A DNA stretch of 64,000 nucleotides from Pleurodeles waltl (lineage: Eukaryota > Chordata > Amphibia > Caudata > Salamandridae), in assembly GCF_031143425.1 (NCBI RefSeq), contig NW_027150027.1, positions 1-64,000 of the forward strand, written 5' to 3'. Position numbers and translations under genes: made by a program. Of the stretch, positions 25,780 to 36,536 are shown in pieces; the stretch's first letter is position 1; each line of letters begins with the position of its first letter. The notes below the pieces were generated by a model that worked only from the letters and a program-made list of their open reading frames with translations, did not search any database and had not been told where the DNA came from.

Positions 25780-27694
25780 CTGACTTGTGTGGCTCGGACC
25801 AGGTTCTGTTACCCAGAATCCTCTGCAAACCTCAAAATTTGGCTAAAAAAACATATGTTCCTAACATTTCTGTGGCAGAAAGTTCTGGAATCTGAGAGGA
25901 GCCACAAATTTCCTTCCACCCAGCGTTCTCCCACGTCTCCCGATAAAAATGATACCTCACTTGTGTGGGTAGGCCTAGCGCCCGCGACAGGAAACGCCCC
26001 AAACCGCAACGTGGACACATCCAAATTTGTGAAGGAAAACAGAGGTGTTTTTTGCAAAGTGCCTACCTGTAGATTTTGGCTTGTAGCTCAGCCGCCACCT
26101 AGGGAAACCTACCCAACCTGTGAATTTCTGAAAACTAGAGACCTAGGGGAATCCAAGATGGGGTGACTTGTGTGGCTCGGACCAGGTTCTGTTACCCAGA
26201 ATCCTTTGCAAACCTCAAAATTTGGCTAACAAAACACATGTTCCTCACATTTCTGTGGCAGAAAGTTCTGGAATCTGAGAGGAGCCACGAATTTCCTTCC
26301 ACCCAGCATTCCCCCACGTCTCCCGATAAAAATGATACCTCACTTGTGTGGGTAGGCCTAGCGCCCGCAACAGGAAACGCCCCAAAGCGCAACGTGGACA
26401 CATCCAAATTTGTGAAGGAAAACAGAGGTGTTTTTTGCAAAGTGCCTACCTGTAGATTTCGGCCTGTAGCTCATCCGCCACCTAGGCAAACCTACCAAAC
26501 CTGTGCATTTCTGAAAACTAGAGACCTAGGGGAATCCAAGATGGGCTGACTTGTGTGGCTCGGACCAGGTTCTGTTACCCAGAATCCTCTGCAAACCTCA
26601 AAATTTGGCTAAAAAAACACATGTTCCTAACATTTTTGTGGCAGAAAGTTCTGGAATCTGAGAGGAGCCACAAATTTCCTTCCACCCAGCGTTCCCCCAC
26701 GTCTCCCGATAAAAATGATACCTCACTTGTGTGGGTAGGCCTAGCGCCCGCGACAGGAAACGCCCCAAAGCGCAACGTGGACTCATCCAAATTTGTGAAG
26801 GAAAACAGAGGTGTTTTTTGCAAAGTGCCTACCTGTAGATTGTGGCTTGTAGCTCAGCCGCCACCTAGGGAAACCTACCAAACCTGTGCATTTCTGAAAA
26901 CTAGAGACCTAGGGGAATCCAAGATGGGGTGACTTGTGTGGCTCGGACCAGGTTCTGTTACCCAGAATCCTTTGCAAAACTCAAAATTTGGCTAAAAAAA
27001 CACATGTTCCTCACATTTCTGTGGCAGAAAGTTCTGGAATCTGAGAGGAGCCACAAATTTCCTTCCACCCAGCGTTCCCCCATGTTTCCCGATAAAAATG
27101 ATACCTCACTTGTGTGGGTAGGCCTAGCGCCCGCAACAGGAAACGCCCCAAAGCGCAACGTAGACACAGCCAAATTTTTGAAGGAAAACAGAGGTGTTTT
27201 TTGCAAAGTGCCTACCTGTAGAATTTGGCCTGTAGCTCAGCCGCCACCTAGGGAAACCTACCAAACCTGTGCATTTCTGAAAACTAGAGACCTAGGGGAA
27301 TCCAAGATGGGGTGACTTGTGTGGCTCGTACCAGGTTCTGTTACCCAGAATCCTTTGCAAACCTCAAAATTTGGCTAACAAAACACATGTTCCTCACATT
27401 TCTGTGGCAGAAAGTTCTGGAATCTGAGAGGAGCCACGAATTTCCTTCCACCCAGCATTCCCCCACGTCTCCCGATAAAAATGATACCTCACTTGTGTGG
27501 GTAGGCCTAGCGCCCGCGACAGGAAACGCCCCAAAGCGCAACGTGGACACATCCAAATTTGTGAAGGAAAACAGAGGTGTTTTTTGCAAAGTGCCTACCT
27601 GTAGATTTCGGCCTGTAGCTCATCCGCCACCTAGGGAAACCTACCAAACCTGTGCATTTCTGAAAACTAGAGACCTAGGGGAATCCAAGATGGG
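25780..27694 (+). repeat. Five-monomer HOR unit, copy 2 (M68-M72)
   Basis: This is a direct tandem duplicate of 23865-25779, with all the private variants listed there in the same order. Two mismatches in 1915 bp mark it as a recent event. The following unit M73 does not carry the M63 or M68 private variants (it has gttccccca, aaagcgcaac and gtgcattt), so the run stops at two copies. Confidence 0.95.
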
Positions 27695-29992
27695 CTGACT
27701 TGTGTGGCTCGGACCAGGTTCTGTTACCCAGAATCCTCTGCAAACCTCAAAATTTGGCTAAAAAAACACATGTTCCTAACATTTCTGTGGCAGAAAGTTC
27801 TGGAATCTGAGAGGAGCCACAAATTTCCTTCCACCCAGCGTTCCCCCACGTCTCCCGATAAAAATGATACCTCACTTGTGTGGGTAGGCCTAGCGCCCGC
27901 GACAGGAAACGCCCCAAAGCGCAACGTGGACACATCCAAATTTGTGAAGGAAAACAGAGGTGTTTTTTGCAAAGTGCCTACCTGTAGATTTTGGCTTGTA
28001 GCTCAGCCGCCACCTAGGGAAACCTACCAAACCTGTGCATTTCTGAAAACTAGAGACCTAGGGGAATCCAAGATGGGGTGACTTGTGTGGCTCGGACCAG
28101 GTTCTGTTACCCAGAATCCTTTGCAAAACTCGAAATTTGGCTAAAAAAACACATGTTCCTCACATTTCTGTGGCAGAAAGTTCTGGAATCTGAGAGGAGC
28201 CACAAATTTCCTTCCACCCAGCGTTCCCCCATGTTTCCCGATAAAAATGATACCTCACTTGTGTGGGTAGGCCTAGCGCCCGCAACAGGAAACGCCCCAA
28301 AGCGCAACGTAGACACAGCCAAATTTTTGAAGGAAAACAGAGGTGTTTTTTGCAAAGTGCCTACCTGTAGATTTTGGCCTGTAGCTCAGCCGCCACCTAG
28401 GGAAACCTACCAAACCTGTGCATTTCTGAAAACTAGAGACCTAGGGGAATCCAAGATGGGGTGACTTGTGTGGCTCGTACCAGGTTCTGTTACCCAGAAT
28501 CCTTTGCAAACCTCAAAATTTGGCTAACAAAACACATGTTCCTCACATTTCTGTGGCAGAAAGTTCTGGAATCTGAGAGGAGCCACGAATTTCCTTCCAC
28601 CCAGCGTTCCCCCACGTCTCCCGATAAAAATGATACCTCACTTGTGTGGGTAGGCCTAGCGCCCGCGACAGGAAACGACCCAAAGCGCAACGTGGACACA
28701 TCCAAATTTGTGAAGGAAAACAGAGGTGTTTTTTGCAAAGTGCCTACCTGTAGATTTTGGCTTGTAGCTCAGCCGCCACCTATGGAAACCTACCAAACCT
28801 GTGCATTTCTGAAAACTAGAGACCTAGGGGAATCCAAGATGGTGTGACTTGTGTGGCTCGGACCAGGTTCTGTTACCCAGAATCCTCTGCAAACCTCAAA
28901 ATTTGGCTAAAAAAACACATGTTCCTAACATTTCTGTGGCAGAAAGTTCTGGAATCTGAGAGGAGCCACAAATTTCCTTCCACCCAGCGTTCCCCCACGT
29001 CTCCTGATAAAAATGATACCTCACTTGTGTGGGTAGGCCTAGCGCCCGCGACAGGAAACGCCCCAAAGCGCAACGTGGACGCAGCCAAATTTGTGAAGGA
29101 AAACAGAGGTGTTTTTTGCAAAGTGCCTACCTGTAGATTTTGGCTTGTAGCTCAGCCGCCACCTAGGGAAACCTACCAAACCTGTGCATTTCTGAAAACT
29201 AGAGACCTAGGGGAATCCAAGATGGGGTGACTTGTGTGGCTCGGACCAGGTTCTGTTACCCAGAATCCTTTGCAAACCTCAAAATTTGGCTAAAAAAACA
29301 CATGTTCCTCACATTTCTGTGGCAGAAAGTTCTGGAATCTGAGAGGAGCCACAAATTTCCTTCCACCCAGCGTTCCCCCACGTCTCCCGATAAAAATGAT
29401 ACCTCACTTGTGTGGGTAGGCCTAGCGCCCGCGACAGAAAACGCCCCAAAGCGCAACGTGGACACATCCAAATTTGTGAAGGAAAACAGAGGTGTTTTTT
29501 GCAAAGTGCCTACCTGTAGATTTTGGCCTGTAGCTCAGCCGCCACCTAGGGAAACCTACCAAACCTGTGCATTTCTGAAAACTAGAGACCTAGGGGAATC
29601 CAAGATGGGGTGACTTGTGTGGCTCGGACCAGGTTCTGTTACCCAGAATCCTTTGCAAACCTCAAAATTTGGCTAAAAAAACACATGTTCCTCACATTTC
29701 TGTGGCAGAAAGTTCTGGAATCTGAGAGGAGCCACGAATTTCCTTCCACCCAGCGTTCCCCCACGTCTCCCGATAAAAATGATACCTCACTTGTGTGGGT
29801 AGGCCTAGCGCCTGTGACAGGAAATGCCCCAAAGCGCAACGTGGACACAGCCAAATTTTTGAAGGAAAACAGTGGTGTTTTTTGCAAAGTGCCTACCTGT
29901 AGATTTTGGCCTGTAGCTCAGCCGCCACCTAGGGAAACCTACCAAACCTGTGCATTTCTGAAAACTAGAGACCTAGGGGAATCCAAGATGGG
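27695..29992 (+). repeat. M73-M78: transition block into the eight-monomer repeat
   Basis: M73 is M17/M19-like with gacacatcc, and M74 has catgtttcc and actcgaaat. M75 has the ctcgtacc and taacaaaac left end of M72 joined to a right end with aacgaccc, ctatgg and gatggtg, as in M80. M76 has gacgcagcc, M77 cagaaaac and M78 aacagtggtg. M76-M78 correspond to M81-M83 five units further on, apart from the M73-like left end of M76. Confidence 0.88.
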
Positions 29993-32900
29993 GTGACTTG
30001 TGTGGCTCGGACCAGGTTCTGTTACCCAGAATCCTTTGCAAACCTCAAAATTTGGCTAAAAAAACACATGTTCCTCACATTTCTGTGGCAGAAAGTTCTG
30101 GAATCTGAGAGGAGCCACAAATTTCCTTCCACCCAGCGTTCCCCTACGTCTCCCGATAAAAATGATACCTCACTTGTGTGGGTAGGCCTAGCGCCCGCAA
30201 CAGGAAACGCCCCAAAGCGCAACGTAGACACAGCCAAATTTTTGAAGGAAAACAGAGGTGTTTTTTGCAAAGTGCCTACCTGTAGATTTTGGCCTGTAGC
30301 TCAGCCGCCACCTAGGGAAACCTACCAAACCTGTGCATTTCTGAAAACTAGAGACCTAGGGGAATCCAAGATGGTGTGACTTGTGTGGCTCGGACCAGGT
30401 TCTGTTACCCAGAATCCATTGCAAACCTCAAAATTTGGCTAAAAAAACACATGTTCCTCACATTTCTGTGGCAGAAAGATCTGGAACCTGAGAGGAGCCA
30501 CAAATTTCCTTCCACCCAGCGTTCCCCCACGTCTCCCGATAAAAATGATACCTCACTTGTGTGGGTAGGCCTAGCGCCCGCGACAGGAAACGACCCAAAG
30601 CGCAACGTGGACACATCCAAATTTGTGAAGGAAAACAGAGGTGTTTTTTGCAAAGTGCCTACCTGTAGATTTTGGCTTGTAGCTCAGCCGCCACCTATGG
30701 AAACCTACCAAACCTGTGCATTTCTGAAAACTAGAGACCTAGGGGAATCCAAGATGGTGTGACTTGTGTGGCTCGGACCAGGTTCTGTTACCCAGAATCC
30801 TTTGCAAACCTCAAAATTTGGCTAAAAAAACACATGTTCCTCACATTTCTGTGGCAGAAAGTTCTGGAATCTGAGAGGAGCCACAAATTTCCTTCCACCC
30901 AGCGTTCCCCCACGTCTCCTGATAAAAATGATACCTCACTTGTGTGGGTAGGCCTAGCGCCCGCGACAGGAAACGCCCCAAAGCGCAACGTGGACGCAGC
31001 CAAATTTGTGAAGGAAAACAGAGGTGTTTTTTGCAAAGTGCCTACCTGTAGATTTTGGCTTGTAGCTCAGCCGCCACCTAGGGAAACCTACCAAACCTGT
31101 GCATTTCTGAAAACTAGAGACCTAGGGGAATCCAAGATGGGGTGACTTGTGTGGCTCGGACCAGGTTCTGTTACCCAGAATCCTTTGCAAACCTCAAAAT
31201 TTGGCTAAAAAAACACATGTTCCTCACATTTCTGTGGCAGAAAGTTCTGGAATCTGAGAGGAGCCACAAATTTCCTTCCACTCAGCGTTCCCCCACGTCT
31301 CCCGATAAAAATGATACCTCACTTGTGTGGGTAGGCCTAGCGCCCGCGACAGAAAACGCCCCAAAGCGCAACGTGGACACATCCAAATTTGTGAAGGAAA
31401 ACAGAGGTGTTTTTTGCAAAGTGCCTACCTGTAGATTTTGGCCTGTAGCTCAGCCGCCACCTAGGGAAACCTACCAAACCTGTGCATTTCTGAAAACTAG
31501 AGACCTAGGGGAATCCAAGATGGGGTGACTTGTGTGGCTCGGACCAGGTTCTGTTACCCAGAATCCTTTGCAAACCTCAAAATTTGGCTAAAAAAACACA
31601 TGTTCCTCACATTTCTGTGGCAGAAAGTTCTGGAATCTGAGAGGAGCCACGAATTTCCTTCCACCCAGCGTTCCCCCACGTCTCCCGATAAAAATGATAC
31701 CTCACTTGTGTGGGTAGGCCTAGCGCCTGTGACAGGAAATGCCCCAAAGCGCAACGTGGACACAGCCAAATTTTTGAAGGAAAACAGTGGTGTTTTTTGC
31801 AAAGTGCCTACCTGTAGATTTTGGCCTGTAGCTCAGCCGCCACCTAGGGAAACCTACCAAACCTGTGCATTTCTGAAAACTAGAGACCTAGGGGAATCCA
31901 AGATGGGGTGACTTGTGTGGCTCGGACCAGGTTCTGTTACCCAGAATCCTTTGCAAACCTCAAAATTTGGCTAAAAAAACACATGTTCCTCACATTTCTG
32001 TGGCAGAAAGTTCTGGAATCTGAGAGGAGCCACGAATTTCCTTCCACCCAGCGTTCCCCCACGTCTCCCGATAAAAATGATACCTCACTTGTGTGCGTAG
32101 GCCTAGCGCCCGTGACAGGAAATGCCCCAAAGCGCAAAGTGGACACAGCCAAATTTTTGAAGGAAAACAGAGGTGTTTTTTGCAAAGTGCCTATCTGTAG
32201 ATTTTGGCCTGTAGCTCAGCCGCCACCTAGGGAAACCTACCAAACCTGTGCATTTCTGAAAACTAGAGACCTAGGGGAATCCAAGATGGGGTGACTGGTG
32301 TGGCTCGGACCAGGTTCTGTTACCCAGAATCCTTTGCAAACCTCAAAATTTGGCTAAAAAAACACATGTGCCTCATATTTCTGTGGCAGAAAGTTCTGGA
32401 ATCTGAGAGGAGCCACGAATTTCCTTCCACCCAGCGTTCCCCCACGTCTCCCGATAAAAATGATACCTCACTTGTGTGGGTAGGCCTAGCGCCCGCGACA
32501 GGAAACGCCCCAAAGCGCAACGTGGACACATCCAAATTTGTGAAGGAAAACAGAGGTGTTTTTTGCAAAGTGCCTACCTGTAGATTTCGGCCTGTAGCTC
32601 ATCCGCCACCTAGGGAAACCTACCAAACCTGTGCATTTCTGAAAACTAGAGACCTAGGGGAATCCAAGATGGGCTGATTTGTGTGGCTCGGACCAGGTTC
32701 TGTTACCCAGAATCCTCTGCAAACCTCAAAATTTGGCTAAAAAAACACATGTTCCTAACATTTCTGTGGCAGAAAGTTCTGGAATCTGAGAGGAGCCACA
32801 AATTTCCTTCCACCCAGCGTTCCCCCACGTCTCCCGATAAAAATGATACCTCACTTGTGTGGGTAGGCCTAGCGCCCGCGACAGGAAACGCCCCAAAGCG

Positions 32901-33056
32901 CAACGTGGACACATCCAAATTTGTGAAGGAAAACAGAGGTGTTTTTTGCAAAGTGCCTACCTGTAGATTTTGGCTTGTAGCTCAGCCGCCACCTAGGGAA
33001 ACCTACCAAACCTGTGCATTTCTGAAAACTAGAGACCTAGGGGAATCCAAGATGGG
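29993..33056 (+). repeat. Eight-monomer HOR unit, copy 1 (M79-M86)
   Basis: M79 has cccctacg and ends gatggtg. M80 has agatctgg, aacctg and aacgaccc. M81 has gacgcagcc, M82 cagaaaac, M83 aacagtgg, and M84 gtgtgcg with gcaaagtgg. M85 starts gactggtg, and M86 is M73-type. M80-M84 recur as M88-M92 at 3064 bp (8 x 383) with three substitutions found: ccactcag in M82, ctatctg in M84, and aaatgcc in M89. Confidence 0.92.
32291..32673 (+). repeat. M85: chimeric monomer
   Basis: The left part (gactggtg, gtgcctcata) is the M52/M93/M114 class. From gtgtgggtag onward it is a different class, with cgcgac, acatcc, ttcgg and catccg, ending gctgattt like the tail of M97 or M18. The switch lies between about monomer base 89 and base 188. 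Next to it, M86 returns to the M73 class, so M85 marks the joint between two blocks. Confidence 0.82.
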
Positions 33057-35354
33057 GTGACTTGTGTGGCTCGGACCAGGTTCTGTTACCCAGAATCCTT
33101 TGCAAAACTCAAAATTTGGATAAAAAAACACATGTTCCTCACATTTCTGTGGCAGAAAGTTCTGGAATCTGAGAGGAGCCACAAATTTCCTTCCACCCAG
33201 CGTTCCCCTACGTCTCCCGATAAAAATGATACCTCACTTGTGTGGGTAGGCCTAGCGCCCGCAACAGGAAACGCCCCAAAGCGCAACGTAGACACAGCCA
33301 AATTTTTGAAGGAAAACAGAGGTGTTTTTTGCAAAGTGCCTACCTGTAGATTTTGGCCTGTAGCTCAGCCGCCACCTAGGGAAACCTACCAAACCTGTGC
33401 ATTTCTGAAAACTAGAGACCTAGGGGAATCCAAGATGGTGTGACTTGTGTGGCTCGGACCAGGTTCTGTTACCCAGAATCCATTGCAAACCTCAAAATTT
33501 GGCTAAAAAAACACATGTTCCTCACATTTCTGTGGCAGAAAGATCTGGAACCTGAGAGGAGCCACAAATTTCCTTCCACCCAGCGTTCCCCCACGTCTCC
33601 CGATAAAAATGATACCTCACTTGTGTGGGTAGGCCTAGCGCCCGCGACAGGAAACGACCCAAAGCGCAACGTGGACACATCCAAATTTGTGAAGGAAAAC
33701 AGAGGTGTTTTTTGCAAAGTGCCTACCTGTAGATTTTGGCTTGTAGCTCAGCCGCCACCTATGGAAACCTACCAAACCTGTGCATTTCTGAAAACTAGAG
33801 ACCTAGGGGAATCCAAGATGGTGTGACTTGTGTGGCTCGGACCAGGTTCTGTTACCCAGAATCCTTTGCAAACCTCAAAATTTGGCTAAAAAAACACATG
33901 TTCCTCACATTTCTGTGGCAGAAAGTTCTGGAATCTGAGAGGAGCCACAAATTTCCTTCCACCCAGCGTTCCCCCACGTCTCCTGATAAAAATGATACCT
34001 CACTTGTGTGGGTAGGCCTAGCGCCCGCGACAGGAAATGCCCCAAAGCGCAACGTGGACGCAGCCAAATTTGTGAAGGAAAACAGAGGTGTTTTTTGCAA
34101 AGTGCCTACCTGTAGATTTTGGCTTGTAGCTCAGCCGCCACCTAGGGAAACCTACCAAACCTGTGCATTTCTGAAAACTAGAGACCTAGGGGAATCCAAG
34201 ATGGGGTGACTTGTGTGGCTCGGACCAGGTTCTGTTACCCAGAATCCTTTGCAAACCTCAAAATTTGGCTAAAAAAACACATGTTCCTCACATTTCTGTG
34301 GCAGAAAGTTCTGGAATCTGAGAGGAGCCACAAATTTCCTTCCACCCAGCGTTCCCCCACGTCTCCCGATAAAAATGATACCTCACTTGTGTGGGTAGGC
34401 CTAGCGCCCGCGACAGAAAACGCCCCAAAGCGCAACGTGGACACATCCAAATTTGTGAAGGAAAACAGAGGTGTTTTTTGCAAAGTGCCTACCTGTAGAT
34501 TTTGGCCTGTAGCTCAGCCGCCACCTAGGGAAACCTACCAAACCTGTGCATTTCTGAAAACTAGAGACCTAGGGGAATCCAAGATGGGGTGACTTGTGTG
34601 GCTCGGACCAGGTTCTGTTACCCAGAATCCTTTGCAAACCTCAAAATTTGGCTAAAAAAACACATGTTCCTCACATTTCTGTGGCAGAAAGTTCTGGAAT
34701 CTGAGAGGAGCCACGAATTTCCTTCCACCCAGCGTTCCCCCACGTCTCCCGATAAAAATGATACCTCACTTGTGTGGGTAGGCCTAGCGCCTGTGACAGG
34801 AAATGCCCCAAAGCGCAACGTGGACACAGCCAAATTTTTGAAGGAAAACAGTGGTGTTTTTTGCAAAGTGCCTACCTGTAGATTTTGGCCTGTAGCTCAG
34901 CCGCCACCTAGGGAAACCTACCAAACCTGTGCATTTCTGAAAACTAGAGACCTAGGGGAATCCAAGATGGGGTGACTTGTGTGGCTCGGACCAGGTTCTG
35001 TTACCCAGAATCCTTTGCAAACCTCAAAATTTGGCTAAAAAAACACATGTTCCTCACATTTCTGTGGCAGAAAGTTCTGGAATCTGAGAGGAGCCACGAA
35101 TTTCCTTCCACCCAGCGTTCCCCCACGTCTCCCGATAAAAATGATACCTCACTTGTGTGCGTAGGCCTAGCGCCCGTGACAGGAAATGCCCCAAAGCGCA
35201 AAGTGGACACAGCCAAATTTTTGAAGGAAAACAGAGGTGTTTTTTGCAAAGTGCCTACCTGTAGATTTTGGCCTGTAGCTCAGCCGCCACCTAGGGAAAC
35301 CTACCAAACCTGTGCATTTCTGAAAACTAGAGACCTAGGGGAATCCAAGATGGG
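33057..35354 (+). repeat. Eight-monomer HOR, copy 2, first six units (M87-M92)
   Basis: M88-M92 repeat M80-M84. M87 has the right end of M79 (cccctacg, gcaaca, gatggtg) but an aaaactc and tttggata left end. After M92 the copies part: M93 keeps the whole gactggtg class unit where M85 switches class. M91 and M92 also begin the long block that is copied at 42633. Confidence 0.9.
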
Positions 35355-35737
35355 GTGACTGGTGTGGCTCGGACCAGGTTCTGTTACCCAGAATCCTTTG
35401 CAAACCTCAAAATTTGGCTAAAAAAACACATGTGCCTCATATTTCTGTGGCAGAAAGTTCTGGAATCTGAGAGGAGCCACGAATTTCCTTCCACCCAGCG
35501 TTCCCCCACGTCTCCCGATAAAAATGATACCTCACTTGTGTGCGTAGGCCTAGCGCCCGTGACAGGAAATGCCCCAAAGCGCAACGTGGACACAGCCAAA
35601 TTTTTGAAGGAAAACAGAGGTGTTTTTTGCAAAGTGCCTACCTGTAGATTTTGGCTTGTAGCTCAGCCGCCACCTAGGGAAACCTACCAAACCTGTGCAT
35701 TTCTGAAAACTAGAGACCTAGGGGAATCCAAGATGGG

Positions 35738-36503
35738 GTGACTTGTGTGGCTCGGACCAGGTTCTGTTACCCAGAATCCTTTGCAAACCTCAAAATTTGG
35801 CTAAAAAAACACATGTTCCTCACATTTCTGTGGCAGAAAGTTCTGGAATCTGAGAGGAGCCACGAATTTCCTTCCACCCAGCGTTCCCCCACGTCTCCCG
35901 ATAAAAATTATACCTCACTTGTGTGGGTAGGCCTAGCGCCCGCGACAGGAAACGCCCCAAAGCGCAACGTGGACACATCCAAATTTGTGAAGGAAAACAG
36001 AGGTGTTTTTTGCAAAGTGCCTACCTGTAGATTTTGGATTGTAGCTCAGCCGCCACCTAGGGAAACCTACCAAACCTGTGCATTTCTGAAAACTAGAGAC
36101 CTAGGGGAATCCAAGATGGGGTGACTTGTGTGGCTCGGACCAGGTTCTGTTACCCAGAATCCTTTGCAAACCTCAAAATTTGGCTAAAAAAACACATGTT
36201 CCTCACATTTCTGTGGCAGAAAGTTCTGGAATCTGAGAGGAGCCACGAATTTCCTTCCACCCAGCGTTCCCCCACGTCTCCCGATAAAAATTATACCTCA
36301 CTTGTGTGGGTAGGCCTAGCGCCCGCGACAGGAAACGCCCCAAAGCGCAACGTGGACACATCCAAATTTGTGAAGGAAAACAGAGGTGTTTTTTGCAAAG
36401 TGCCTACCTGTAGATTTTGGATTGTAGCTCAGCCGCCACCTAGGGAAACCTACCAAACCTGTGCATTTCTGAAAACTAGAGACCTAGGGGAATCCAAGAT
36501 GGG
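35738..36503 (+). repeat. M94 and M95: identical adjacent monomers
   Basis: Two successive 383-bp units carry aaaaattata and tttggattg, and I find no difference between them. In the downstream copy of the same block this class appears once (M115, 43782), and it appears once again at 62937 (M165). This is a single-monomer tandem duplication present only in the first copy. Confidence 0.93.
36121..36503 (+). repeat. Reference monomer (M95) with map of variable sites
   Basis: This is a clean 383-bp unit used to define positions. Landmarks: A7 run at 66-72, 8-bp palindrome TAGGCCTA at 191-198, palindrome CAAATTTG at 243-250, T6 at 269-274, and CCTAGG at 319-324 and 363-368. Recurrent variable sites across the array are: 43-44 (ctt, cat or ctc context), 51 (c/a), 84 (c/a), 127 (g/a), 146 (g/a), 155 (c/t), 162 (c/t/a), 206 (c/t), 207 (g/a), 212 (g/a), 216-217, 234 (g/a), 238 (a/t/g), 241 (t/g), 250 (g/t), 298 (t/c), 301-302, 312 (g/t), 323 (g/t), 335 (a/c), 383 (g/t), and base 1 of the next unit (g/c/a). 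Combinations of these sites define the monomer classes used in the block entries. Class names are mine. Confidence 0.95.
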
Positions 36504-36536
36504 GTGACTTGTGTGGCTCGGACCAGGTTCTGTTAC
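36425..36536 (+). promoter_or_regulatory. tRNA-like A-box and degenerate B-box pair (one of about 166)
   Basis: The 11-mer at 36425-36435 (TAGCTCAGCCG) fits the RNA polymerase III A-box consensus TRGYNNANNNG at every fixed position, and the catccg variant also fits. At 36526-36536 a GGTTC-led stretch matches the B-box consensus at 8 of 11 positions but lacks the usual GA after GGTTC. A T6 run lies 31 bp upstream of each A box (here 36389-36394) and would end a transcript started in the previous unit. The box spacing (about 90 bp) is wide. Function is unproven; this may be chance or the remnant of a tRNA-derived element. Confidence 0.2.

Noticed and set aside
36425..36503. Functional tRNA gene at the TAGCTCAG motif
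   Set aside because: No acceptor stem, anticodon arm or proper T-arm can be folded around it. GGTTC is not followed by the conserved GA, and the spacing is too wide.
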